From: Oscillospiraceae bacterium
GTDB taxonomy: Bacteria > Bacillota > Clostridia > Oscillospirales > Acutalibacteraceae
Direction: 5' to 3'
NCBI GenBank assembly: GCA_015066175.1
Contig: SVOW01000007.1
Location: 62,001-126,000, forward strand
DNA length: 64,000 nucleotides
The translations under genes were made by a program, and so were the position numbers. The notes beneath the pieces are model-generated. The model saw only the letters and a program-made list of their open reading frames with translations. It was not told where the DNA came from and made no database searches. Positions 17,222-25,104 of the stretch are shown here, in pieces (within the stretch, counting starts at the first letter, position 1; every line of letters begins with the position of its first letter).

Positions 17222-17773
17222 TTATAAATATTTCTGCATATAAACCAGATTCTGATATGTGCCGTTTTTCAGTTTAAAGTATTTCGGTTTGACTGAAATA
17301 CTTTTAAAGCCGAATTTTTCATAAAGTGCTTTAGCCCTGTTATTGCCTTCAATCATTTCAAGGTCAACAATTTCTGTACCATTATGTTGTTCTGCTGCTT
17401 TTATCAATTCTTTAAACATTGCTGAACCAATACCAATATTCCAATACTTTTTCTGAAGAGCGATACCAACTGTTGCTACATGGGAAGTCTTGCTACCGGT
17501 CTTAAAAGTGATGTCACAGTTGCCTGCAATTACACCGTCAACATAACAAGCAATAAACAATGTGTTCTGACTTTCACGAACATTATGAATAAATTTCTCT
17601 TCACTTTCTACAGTAACACTCTCCCAATCTTCCATTGTGCGAGAAAGAAACTCTGTTTCACCGGTGGAAGTTTTAATACTGTTAAGTAACATTTCGGCAT
17701 CTTCAATACAAGGCGTTTTCAGAATTGCCTGTTTGCCGTTTTTTAAAACTATGTTTTTTTCATTAAAAATCAT
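17222..17773 (-). CDS. GNAT acetyltransferase (RimI/RimL-like)
   Basis: 183 residues. The GNAT core is VATVGIALQKKYWNIGIGSAMFK near 101-123, then EMIEGNNRAKALYEKFGF. This resembles ribosomal-protein or small-molecule N-acetyltransferases. The ATG at 17773 lies 1 nt after the stop of the upstream ABC exporter gene. Longer in-frame starts lie within that gene and lack support. It is probably co-transcribed with the ABC pair. Confidence 0.75.
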   Translation of the reverse strand: MIFNEKNIVLKNGKQAILKTPCIEDAEMLLNSIKTSTGETEFLSRTMEDWESVTVESEEKFIHNVRESQNTLFIACYVDGVIAGNCDITFKTGSKTSHVATVGIALQKKYWNIGIGSAMFKELIKAAEQHNGTEIVDLEMIEGNNRAKALYEKFGFKSISVKPKYFKLKNGTYQNLVYMQKYL

Positions 17774-17774
17774 T

Positions 17775-19658
17775 TTATTCACCACTCTTATTTTCTGCGT
17801 AATATTGTGCTTGTGCGTTCCATAATTCGCTGTACTTACCGTCAGCGTTTTCAAGTAATTCTTCGTGTGTACCTTCCTGAATAATTGAACCGTTATCGAA
17901 AACAATTATTCTGCTGCAGAATCGGCAGGAAGAAAGTCTGTGTGAAATATACACGGCAGTTTTACCGCCTGCGATATCGTTAAACCTTGAATAAATCTCA
18001 CTTTCTGCAATAGGATCAAGTGCTGCAGTAGGTTCATCGAGAATAACAAAAGGTGCATCTTTGTAAAGTGCTCTTGCGATAGCAATTTTTTGCTCTTCAC
18101 CGCCTGAAAGGTCAATTCCGTCTTTTTCGTAAAGTTTATAAATTGCCTGATCAAGTTTTTTCGGAAATTCCTCAACTCTTTCTTTCACACCTGCCATTTC
18201 GAGACACTTCCACACTTTTTCTTCATCATATTCATCAGAACAGGCAACGTTTTCACCAACGGGAAATGCAAGAAGCTTGAAGTCCTGAAAAACAATGGCA
18301 AAAAGTTTCAGATATTCTGCGTAATCGAAATCTCTTATATCAATTCCGTTGAGTGTGATTTTTCCTTCTGTGGGGTCATAAAGTCGGCAGAGAAGTTTTA
18401 TCATTGTTGATTTACCGCTACCGTTCATTCCCACAACTGCAAGGCGTTCACCTGATTTTATCTGTAGATTTAAATTTTTGAGAACTGCAGTTTCTGTTTC
18501 AGGATAAACAAAAGTAACATCAGAAAACTCAAATACAGCATTTGCAGGGTCAATGTCTTCTACTGTTTTTGTTCCGTTTTCCATATCAGAAACAAGGCGG
18601 AGATATTCAAGCTCTTGTTTCAATTGTGCGTTATTTGCTCTCAGATAGCCTGCGTTACCTGCAATGTCTGTACAGGCATTTATCAGTTTTGTAATTGCAC
18701 CGTAATATTCAACAACCTTACCTGCACCGAAAGCACCTGCTAAAGCTTTAAGACCGACAAAAATATAAACAAGACCGCCGAGAAGGTTTGCAGAAACATT
18801 GCTTACCTGACCGATAGTTGACCACACCTTGAATGTATCTTTTCTCATCTTAATAGTCGGCTGATAAATTTTCTCATCAATTTCTTCATTGATAAGATTT
18901 TTCTCGTTGAAAATTCTGACATCTTTACCGCTTTCATTTTCGTTGAGATATTTCTGATTGTAATACTCAAGAATAGGATTGAATTTTACAACTCTGTTAA
19001 AAATGTTGAACTGCTTCTTTTCGCTGAGTCCGTGATATTTTACTGAAATTGCAATCATAACAACCGAGAAAACTACAAGTGACGCAGCAAGTAAAGGTGA
19101 ATCAACAAAAGCCATAAATCCGCTAAGCGTGGAAGTTGATTTACTAAAAACCATTCCTGAAATCATAAAAATTGCAACAATAACAGAGAAAACACAACCT
19201 ATGATTTCAGCCACACATTCTGCAACCCATGTAAGACCGTTACCGTTGTTGGCATTTTCTTCAATTTTACCTCTCAGTTCCTGAACTGAAGAACTTTCCG
19301 CTTTTGCGTAATCAAGTTCGAGAGCTTTTCTTGAAAGAAGTGCTGAATGCTTTTCCCAACAGCTGTTGAGCATTATCAACGCTTTTCTGTTAATTGTTCT
19401 GATGAAAACATCAATAACGAGTGTTGAAATTGTTGCAATCAGAACATATTTCAGTATCTGCTCAAAGCTTTGTTTTTCAGTAAGTGCTGTAATTACAAGA
19501 CCTGTGCAGTAAATTGTTATGTAAGGAGAAACTGCGCGGAGAACTTTTATAATCACATTCATTAAAAAATAGTTTTTGCCAAGGTAGATTTTAACAAGCT
19601 TAAGTCCTTGTATGATTACCTGAAAATCTTCTTTCAGTTCAGTAAAAAACTTTCTCAT
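17775..19658 (-). CDS. ABC exporter half-transporter, subunit 2 (TMD-NBD)
   Basis: 627 residues: an N-terminal transmembrane domain (about 1-330) and an ATPase domain with Walker A GMNGSGKST, Q-loop FQDFKLL, signature LSGGEEQ, Walker B FVILDEPTAALDP and H-loop YISHRLSS. It overlaps the upstream exporter gene by 4 nt, so the two most likely form a heterodimer. No peptidase (C39) domain is present, so it does not itself trim leader peptides. The substrate is unknown; a peptide or drug is likely. Confidence 0.88.
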   Translation of the reverse strand: MRKFFTELKEDFQVIIQGLKLVKIYLGKNYFLMNVIIKVLRAVSPYITIYCTGLVITALTEKQSFEQILKYVLIATISTLVIDVFIRTINRKALIMLNSCWEKHSALLSRKALELDYAKAESSSVQELRGKIEENANNGNGLTWVAECVAEIIGCVFSVIVAIFMISGMVFSKSTSTLSGFMAFVDSPLLAASLVVFSVVMIAISVKYHGLSEKKQFNIFNRVVKFNPILEYYNQKYLNENESGKDVRIFNEKNLINEEIDEKIYQPTIKMRKDTFKVWSTIGQVSNVSANLLGGLVYIFVGLKALAGAFGAGKVVEYYGAITKLINACTDIAGNAGYLRANNAQLKQELEYLRLVSDMENGTKTVEDIDPANAVFEFSDVTFVYPETETAVLKNLNLQIKSGERLAVVGMNGSGKSTMIKLLCRLYDPTEGKITLNGIDIRDFDYAEYLKLFAIVFQDFKLLAFPVGENVACSDEYDEEKVWKCLEMAGVKERVEEFPKKLDQAIYKLYEKDGIDLSGGEEQKIAIARALYKDAPFVILDEPTAALDPIAESEIYSRFNDIAGGKTAVYISHRLSSCRFCSRIIVFDNGSIIQEGTHEELLENADGKYSELWNAQAQYYAENKSGE

Positions 19659-21472
19659 ATAACTGCCTCCTCTCTGTAATATTTGCTTTGTGTTTCAAAC
19701 ATTTCTGCATATTTACCGCCAAGAGATAACAATTCTTCGTGAGTGCCGGATTCAATAATTCTGCCGTCATCAAGGAGAATTATTCTGTCGCAGAATCGTG
19801 TTGAAGAAAGGCGGTGAGAAATGTAAATTGCAGTTTTATCTTTTGTAAGTTCGCTATATTTCAGGTACATATCATTTTCTGCAATGGGGTCAAGCGCCGC
19901 TGTAGGCTCATCAAGAATAATGATAGGTGAATTTTTGTAAAGTGCTCTTGCAAGAAGAAGTCTTTGCAATTCGCCGCCTGAAAAAGAAACTGCGCCTTCG
20001 TGCACCTCACGGACAAGTAATGTATTTTCTTTTTCGGGCAAAGATTCAACTTTTTCAAGAATTCCTGCAAGACTCATACACTCGCGGAGTTTTTCGTAGT
20101 CAATTTTCTTTTCTTCGCAAAGAGCAATGTTTTTTGCAACGGTTGCAGGAAGAAGTGAACAGTCCTGAAAAAGTGTTGAGAAAAGTTCATAGTATTCATC
20201 ACGGTTAAAAAGTCTTGAATCAATGCCGTTAATGAGCACCTGACCTTCACTTGCAGAGTAGAGACCGCAGATAAGTTTTACAAGAGTTGATTTACCTGCA
20301 CCGTTTACACCTACAACTGCAATTTTCTCGCCTTTGTTGATTTTTAAACTGATGTTATTAACGGAAGGCTTTTCTGCTTCATCGTATAAAAAAGTAAGAT
20401 TTTTAAGTTCTATCTCACAGGGAAGTTCTTTTCCTGTGGGAAGTTTTTCTCCCTTGCCAAGATTCATTTTGTCTTCAATATCAAGAAAATTTCTGAAATC
20501 ATCTACATTGTGTGCACCTGATATTATTTCTGATATTGAGTCAACAAGTCTTGACAACCACTGTCCGAAACCTGTTATCGCACCGAAGTAAAGAGAAAAA
20601 TCACCCAGCGTCATATCGGAATTAAGTTTGAGATAGATAAGGTAGATATATGCGCCCAGGCTTACACCGAATTTGAAAAAGTCCTCAAGCATACAGTTTA
20701 TGTAGTGACCGTTGTTACGAAGAATATTCCAACCGTTTGCCTCGTCAAGATGTTTGTCGATTTTTTTCATAAGGAAATCGGACATGTTGTAAATGCGGAC
20801 ATCCTTTGCGTTTGAAAAATCCTTTGAACGGTAAGTAACATAATGAAGTCTGAGGAAAATTTCCGCAACCTTGTCTTTCATTTTGTCCTTCCATTTCTGG
20901 AAAATCATCCATCCCGCCATGCTGATTCCGTAACACAGAACGAGAATGGGAATAAACCATGGGTTGCAGTCAACGATAATTGCCGTAAATGCTGAAAAGC
21001 CGAAGAATGATGATGCGACTGTAGCATTAAGTTCAACGAACCTTGCCACACTTCCGTCCCATCCGTGGATTGCTTCCCATGCTTTTTCACGAAGAACACG
21101 AGTTTCATTGTAGGTATAGTTGTTGTAGTCCATCGACATTACTTTATTACAGATAAGTCTGTGTAGCATTATGTCACGGGCAAGCATACGACCTTGCCAA
21201 CTTTTGTTATACAACACACCCTGAAGATAGCCGAGAGCAATCAGGGCAACAGACATTAAACCCACCTTCAGAAGAAGCTGACTGAAATCAGTTTTATTTT
21301 CAACGCAGTCAAGAACAATCTTCGGAAGAAATGCTGCCACAACTGACATTGCCGCTTCAAGGGGAGTAAGACCGATTTGCAGAATTACATAGGATTTATC
21401 AAATCCCCAATGTTTTGAGAGCATATATTTCAGGTTGCTGAAATAATTATATTTTTTTCGTTTTGTTTTCAT
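19655..21472 (-). CDS. ABC exporter half-transporter, subunit 1 (TMD-NBD)
   Basis: 605 residues with the same architecture as its neighbour. The ATPase part has GVNGAGKST, FQDCSLL, FSGGELQ, IIILDEPTAALDP and YISHRLSS. The catalytic Glu after Walker B is present in both partners, so both ATP sites could be active. It follows an 85-residue membrane protein by 14 nt, and a GNAT gene lies after the pair. Confidence 0.88.
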   Translation of the reverse strand: MKTKRKKYNYFSNLKYMLSKHWGFDKSYVILQIGLTPLEAAMSVVAAFLPKIVLDCVENKTDFSQLLLKVGLMSVALIALGYLQGVLYNKSWQGRMLARDIMLHRLICNKVMSMDYNNYTYNETRVLREKAWEAIHGWDGSVARFVELNATVASSFFGFSAFTAIIVDCNPWFIPILVLCYGISMAGWMIFQKWKDKMKDKVAEIFLRLHYVTYRSKDFSNAKDVRIYNMSDFLMKKIDKHLDEANGWNILRNNGHYINCMLEDFFKFGVSLGAYIYLIYLKLNSDMTLGDFSLYFGAITGFGQWLSRLVDSISEIISGAHNVDDFRNFLDIEDKMNLGKGEKLPTGKELPCEIELKNLTFLYDEAEKPSVNNISLKINKGEKIAVVGVNGAGKSTLVKLICGLYSASEGQVLINGIDSRLFNRDEYYELFSTLFQDCSLLPATVAKNIALCEEKKIDYEKLRECMSLAGILEKVESLPEKENTLLVREVHEGAVSFSGGELQRLLLARALYKNSPIIILDEPTAALDPIAENDMYLKYSELTKDKTAIYISHRLSSTRFCDRIILLDDGRIIESGTHEELLSLGGKYAEMFETQSKYYREEAVI

Positions 21473-21486
21473 TTTGTTCCTCCTGT

Positions 21487-21744
21487 TTAATTTCTATATA
21501 TCATCAGCGACAGAATAACGGATTCTGCAAGTGTAGCAATGATAATAAAAATAATTGAAGCCGATGATTCTGAAAGCGATGCAAAGCCACAGATAATCAT
21601 AATGATACCGATAGCGATAAAATATCTTTCCGGCTTTTTGAAGTTAGTGTTTACAAAACCTTTAAGCCTTCCACAACCTATTGAGATTCCCAAAGTAAAA
21701 TTAATAAAAGCGGAAGCAAAGGATATTATCGGGTAGTATTTCAT
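21487..21744 (-). CDS. small membrane protein (85 aa) of the exporter operon
   Basis: Three hydrophobic segments (about 5-22, 40-58 and 60-82). AGAAAGGA precedes the ATG. It starts the exporter operon downstream of the LytTR regulator and could be an accessory or immunity-like subunit. No recognised domain. Confidence 0.6.
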   Translation of the reverse strand: MKYYPIISFASAFINFTLGISIGCGRLKGFVNTNFKKPERYFIAIGIIMIICGFASLSESSASIIFIIIATLAESVILSLMIYRN

Positions 21745-21789
21745 TTTCTTCCTTTCTGTTTATAAATTAAAAACGTTATGCGCATATAG

Positions 21790-21832
21790 TAAAAAACACG
21801 GCGAAAGCTAAACTTCAATTTAACTTCCGCCG
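21790..21832 (-). terminator. terminator of the LytTR regulator gene
   Basis: On the minus strand a 14-bp stem with two G-T pairs (21819-21832 with 21799-21812) and a TTGAAG loop is followed by TGTTTTTT. It separates the regulator from the exporter operon. Confidence 0.85.
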
Positions 21833-21911
21833 CTTAGTGATTATAATAAAACAAAATTTATTTTATTGAAATATGTTCTGCAATAGTGTGGTTTTATTGT
21901 TCAAAAGTGTA

Positions 21912-22622
21912 TTACCAGCTCCATTTGCTTATGAAAACATCATAAGCTTTAAGTGCCTCAGGTCTTTTTCTTACGCTGATTGCAACACGTGAGCCGTCTG
22001 TAAGTTCAATTTCGTTTGCATTGAAACTTTTAATATAATTCATGTTAACAATAAATCCCTGATGAACTCTTATAAATCCATGAGGTCTGAGGATTTCATA
22101 TATTTCGGTGATTTTACCAACAGACTCATAAACACCTTTTGCAGTATGCACAATAAGGTGCCGATGATAACCCTCAACAAAACTTATTTCATTTATTAAA
22201 ATATTGTTTCTGACACTTTCCCATTTTAATATAACACGGGCGTTAGTTGATGTGTGCTTTTTCATAGCTCTTGTGAAAACTTCGGAAAACTCTTTTTCTT
22301 TAACAGGTTTCACAAGAAAATGGAGAGCCTCAATTCTGAAGGCTTCAAAAACATAATCTGACAGATTTGAAACAAAAATGATAATTGTTTCGGGGGATAA
22401 TTCTTTGATTCTTTCAGCTACTTCAATTCCGTTTGTGTCGCCTGAATCTGTATCGATAAATAAAATATCAAAGCATCCGCCTTTTTTATAAAACTCAAGA
22501 AGTTCTTTACCGTCGGAGAAATCAGAAATTTCAAAGCTGTCTGCTTCAGTACGGAATTCTTCAAGCAGGCGCCTTATTTCTCCGACAGAAAAACTGTCGT
22601 TATCGCAAATGCAAATTTTCAT
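21912..22622 (-). CDS. LytTR-family response regulator
   Basis: 236 residues: a receiver domain (acidic pocket ICDND at 5-9, phospho-acceptor Asp57 in LFIDTD, Lys105 in LVKPV) and a LytTR DNA-binding domain (about 135-236, with FVEGYHRHLIVHT and FIRVHQGFIVNMNYIK). No histidine kinase is near, so it is an orphan in this window. The start at 22622 has AAAGAGG. It is transcribed through a mini-ORF and an attenuator-like terminator, and is the likely regulator of the nearby exporter genes. Confidence 0.88.
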   Translation of the reverse strand: MKICICDNDSFSVGEIRRLLEEFRTEADSFEISDFSDGKELLEFYKKGGCFDILFIDTDSGDTNGIEVAERIKELSPETIIIFVSNLSDYVFEAFRIEALHFLVKPVKEKEFSEVFTRAMKKHTSTNARVILKWESVRNNILINEISFVEGYHRHLIVHTAKGVYESVGKITEIYEILRPHGFIRVHQGFIVNMNYIKSFNANEIELTDGSRVAISVRKRPEALKAYDVFISKWSW

Positions 22623-22644
22623 AATTACCTCTTTCCATAAAACA

Positions 22645-22688
22645 AAACAAAATAAAAAAGACACCTCCAAGAAAACTCGGAGATGTCT
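22645..22688 (-). terminator. attenuator-like terminator in the LytTR leader
   Basis: On the minus strand a 13-bp stem (22676-22688 with 22659-22671, two G-T pairs), loop TTTT and a run of seven T within CTTTTTTATTTTG. It ends only ~23 nt before the regulator start, so it must be read through. Its 5' arm (GACATCTCCGA) can instead pair with TCGGAGTGTC inside the mini-ORF with one bulge, forming an antiterminator. Confidence 0.7.
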
Positions 22689-22712
22689 GAAAACACAGAT
22701 AAAACTATTCTG

Positions 22713-22787
22713 TCAGCATATCAGGGCAGACAAAACGACACTCCGACTTAAATTACAATCCATCACATACACCTTTAAATTTGTCAT
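22713..22787 (-). CDS. 24-residue leader or signal peptide mini-ORF
   Basis: ATG at 22787, stop TGA at 22713-22715, preceded by AGGTGG 5 nt upstream and by a consensus promoter. The peptide starts MTNLKVYVMDCNLSR and ends SALIC, with two Cys. Codons 14-18 overlap the predicted antiterminator strand. It could act in cis, with ribosome stalling controlling read-through into the LytTR gene, or it could be a secreted signal. The first fits the layout better. Confidence 0.6.
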   Translation of the reverse strand: MTNLKVYVMDCNLSRSVVLSALIC

Positions 22788-22820
22788 TTTATCCACCTGC
22801 CTTTCAATAAATTTTTCTAT

Positions 22821-22849
22821 ATTTTAACAGTATATTATGCCTTTGTCAA
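22821..22849 (-). promoter_or_regulatory. promoter of the LytTR leader transcript
   Basis: Minus strand: TTGACA (22844-22849), 17-nt spacer, TAAAAT (22821-22826). Transcription would start near 22814, 27 nt before the mini-ORF. Confidence 0.75.
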
Positions 22850-22966
22850 CTTTTTTTACCAATTGTGCAAAAGTGTCGATTTTAAATGCAAAAGTGTTTA
22901 TTTTGCTGATAAAAAATATTGTAAGATAATATTTCAAGTATAATTAACGTGAATTGGCTTCGGCAT

Positions 22967-23067
22967 AAGACTAAAAAGCGTTTATTAAAATAAAAGCGTT
23001 GCATTTTGGAAATATACCTCCATCTTGCAACGCTTTTTTGGTTATTAAGTTGATAATTCAGAAAACT
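22967..23067 (+). repeat. structured interspersed repeat, partial copy C
   Basis: Carries the second hairpin of the repeat (AGCGTTGCA ... TGCAACGCT) with the same tail (TTATTAAGTTGATAA) as copy A at 9854-10020. The first hairpin is missing. Confidence 0.7.
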
Positions 23068-23260
23068 TTACCTAGATGGAAATAAATGGGAGCATACAAT
23101 AATAACAGATGACTTAATCAAATGTATCATTAAGATTTTCGACTGTAATCAATCATCTCCTGAAGTACAATCGTTATGTCTTGATATGTGGGATAATCTA
23201 TATCAGAGTTGCCTGAAATCAATAAAACTATTTGTTGAAATTTTTGATAATATGAATTGA
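23057..23260 (+). pseudogene. C-terminal coding remnant (67 codons) of an unknown protein
   Basis: An open frame without a start codon runs directly out of repeat copy C and ends at TGA 23258-23260. Its composition is protein-like (WEHTIITDDLIKCII, then SPEVQSLCLDMWDNLYQS). It reads as the tail of a larger, lost protein. I do not recognise the family. Confidence 0.35.
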
Positions 23261-23270
23261 TTTTATAAAC

Positions 23271-23324
23271 TGCAACGCTACTTGTAAAAACGACGAATTG
23301 TATCAAATAGCGTAATCAATGCCA
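23271..23324 (+). repeat. second interspersed repeat (type 2), copy 1
   Basis: AACGCTAC, then GACGAATTGTATCAAATAGC and TCAATGC. The same core is at 39249-39305, and a degenerate piece (CACTACCCTGAAAGTGACGA) is near 31019. Inverted ends ACGCTA/TAGCGT are visible. Confidence 0.6.
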
Positions 23325-23392
23325 AATAAGGAACAGTAGATTGATACAATCGTATCGCCTGCTGTTTTCTTTTTATCGTTAAAAATTAGCCG

Positions 23393-23425
23393 AAAGCCCT
23401 TGATTTACAAGGGCTTTTTTGCTTT
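23393..23425 (+). terminator. orphan terminator hairpin
   Basis: AAAGCCCTTG / CAAGGGCTTT with loop ATTTA and a T6 tail. No gene precedes it on the plus strand except the remnant at 23057-23260. Confidence 0.65.
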
Positions 23426-23482
23426 TGTGGTGCATTTCGGTGTTGGCGACATCAATATTACGTGTCTTGGAAACCTTAAAAT

Positions 23483-23525
23483 ATAGAAAAGCACTACTCC
23501 CCGTCAAGGTGTAGTGCTTTTCTAT
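23483..23525. terminator. 15-bp perfect hairpin, terminator-like
   Basis: ATAGAAAAGCACTAC (23483-23497) pairs perfectly with GTAGTGCTTTTCTAT (23511-23525), with a 13-nt loop. It lies in the gene-free stretch 22850-23699, which otherwise holds only repeats and remnants. Confidence 0.5.
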
Positions 23526-23638
23526 TGTTAAAAGACTGCTATTCGTTAAATTACTGATATTGAAATCACACTTTCGTTTCATATTTTCTATTATTCTCAA
23601 AACAAATAAAGCTAATTGTTGACTTATAAAAAACATTA

Positions 23639-23684
23639 TTGACATATGCCAAAAACCATACTATAATTAGCATATACCAAAAAC
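23639..23684 (+). promoter_or_regulatory. promoter and candidate operator of the DUF134/metal operon
   Basis: TTGACA (23639-23644), 17-nt spacer, TATAAT (23662-23667). Two 14-nt direct repeats flank the -10: CATATGCCAAAAAC (23643-23656) and CATATACCAAAAAC (23671-23684), 28 bp apart. This is a plausible binding site for the DUF134 regulator encoded just downstream. Confidence 0.7.
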
Positions 23685-23699
23685 AAGGAGCTGTGCAAA

Positions 23700-24053
23700 A
23701 TGCCAAGACCAAAAAAATGCCGTAAGGTTTGCAGAATGCCTGTCGCAGATACATTTGTTGCTAATTCAGCCAAAGGTGAAGCGGTCGTTTTGACCGTTGA
23801 TGAATACGAATGCATTCGTTTGGTGGATTATCAAGGATTTTCTCAGGAGCAATGTGCTGAATATATGCAGGTATCTCGTGCGACTGCACAGCTAATTTGT
23901 GATACTGCAAGAAAGAAGCTTGCTTCAGCTCTTGTGAACGGATATACGATTCGCATAGAGGGTGGTGATTACCATCTTTGTGACGGGAAAGAAACACACT
24001 GCGGATGCGGTGGCTGTCAAAAGTACTGCCAACGAAAAAGTGATGCGGAATAA
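23700..24053 (+). CDS. DUF134 (UPF0251) HTH DNA-binding protein
   Basis: 117 residues: MPRPKKCRKVCRMP opening with two Cys, LTVDEYECIRLVDYQGFSQEQCAEYM and a sigma-like HTH (VSRATAQLICDTARKKLA, about 59-76). A Cys-rich C-terminal tail (CGCGGCQKYC) could bind a metal. This is the standard DUF134 layout, and the family often neighbours NifX/NifB-like proteins, as here (27317). AAGGAG precedes the ATG. Likely the local, metal-sensing regulator. Confidence 0.85.
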   Translation: MPRPKKCRKVCRMPVADTFVANSAKGEAVVLTVDEYECIRLVDYQGFSQEQCAEYMQVSRATAQLICDTARKKLASALVNGYTIRIEGGDYHLCDGKETHCGCGGCQKYCQRKSDAE

Positions 24054-24106
24054 ATAATGTTTTTCATTCAAAATTAGTATTTAGGAATTGGAGGTATAAG
24101 AAAATA

Positions 24107-24391
24107 ATGTTAAGCAAAAACTGGAAAAGCATCGTTGCCTTTTTGTGCATATTATTAGTCATCGTCTATACCTCTATCGTTTTCTCGTCTCACGCACACG
24201 ACTGCGTCGGTTCAGATTGTACTGTTTGCGCTTTGATTGAAACCTCACGTAACACGATGATCGGTCTTGTGCTTGCTGCCACAGTGCATCAATTAGCAAA
24301 TATCTTGTTTACAATTTCATACTTATACAAATCTATACCATCGGGCAATAATGGTACTCCTGTTGCGCTTAAGGTGAAGCTTTCGGATTAA
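24107..24391 (+). CDS. small Cys/His-containing membrane protein (94 aa)
   Basis: Two hydrophobic helices (about 8-28 and 50-72). Between them, facing outside by likely topology, is the motif HAHDCVGSDCTVC, a good metal-binding pattern. Short proteins with this HxHDCxGxxCxxC signature occur next to metal-related ABC transporters in Firmicutes. Function unknown. GGAGG at 24090-24094 precedes the start. Confidence 0.6.
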   Translation: MLSKNWKSIVAFLCILLVIVYTSIVFSSHAHDCVGSDCTVCALIETSRNTMIGLVLAATVHQLANILFTISYLYKSIPSGNNGTPVALKVKLSD

Positions 24392-24440
24392 GACTTGATT
24401 TATTATCAGATCAAATCTAAAATACGAAAGGAAAAAACCT

Positions 24441-25103
24441 ATGATTGAAATTAAAAATCTCAGCAAACAGTTTCAAAATGAGACCGAGATCGAATATCGT
24501 GATATCACCTTTGAGACCGGTAAATCCTATATGCTGCTCGGTGCATCGGGATGTGGAAAATCCACCCTGCTCAATATGATCGCGGGTATTCTCTCTCCCT
24601 CAAAGGGCTCTATCGTGATTGATGGCGTAGAAATGAGTGTAGCCACGCAAAAGGTAAAGGACAAATTCAGAATAGGGAAGATCGGCTATATCTTCCAAGA
24701 TTTTAAACTGATAAACGATATGACGGTCGCTGATAATATCGGCATTCTCCGTCTTGAAGGCGTGGATATTTCGGGTATGGACGATATGCTCCGTTCCCTT
24801 GATATCTATGAAAAGAAAAATGCGAGGATCAAGCATCTTTCCGGGGGGCAGAAGCAGAGAGTTGCCATTGCACGTGCTCTTGTGAAGCACCCCGACATTA
24901 TTCTTGCGGACGAGCCTACCGGCAACCTTAATTTTGCCATTGGTGAACAAGTTATTAAGGAATTGATCGAAGTCTCACGCGGCAAAACTTTAATTGCCGT
25001 TACCCACGACGACCGCCTTGCAAAGTATTTCGACGAGGTCATAGATATGAATGAAATGACCAGCGGAATGCGGGATACGGTTATCCGAAAGGAGGTAAAT
25101 TGA
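24441..25103 (+). CDS. ABC transporter ATP-binding protein (MacB/LolD type)
   Basis: 220 residues. Walker A GASGCGKST at 33-41, Q-loop IFQDFKLI, signature LSGGQKQRVAIARAL, Walker B IILADEPTGNL and H-loop AVTHDD. These are hallmarks of the MacB/LolD/FtsE group that works with FtsX-like permeases. It lies 1 nt before its permease gene. Codon use (ATC, CTC, GGC) is more G+C-rich than in neighbouring blocks. Confidence 0.9.
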   Translation: MIEIKNLSKQFQNETEIEYRDITFETGKSYMLLGASGCGKSTLLNMIAGILSPSKGSIVIDGVEMSVATQKVKDKFRIGKIGYIFQDFKLINDMTVADNIGILRLEGVDISGMDDMLRSLDIYEKKNARIKHLSGGQKQRVAIARALVKHPDIILADEPTGNLNFAIGEQVIKELIEVSRGKTLIAVTHDDRLAKYFDEVIDMNEMTSGMRDTVIRKEVN

Positions 25104-25104
25104 G

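Noticed and set aside
23379-23645. Minus-strand open frame of 88 codons
   Set aside because: It runs through terminator hairpins and the promoter region of the DUF134 operon, has no ribosome site, and its composition follows the repeats.
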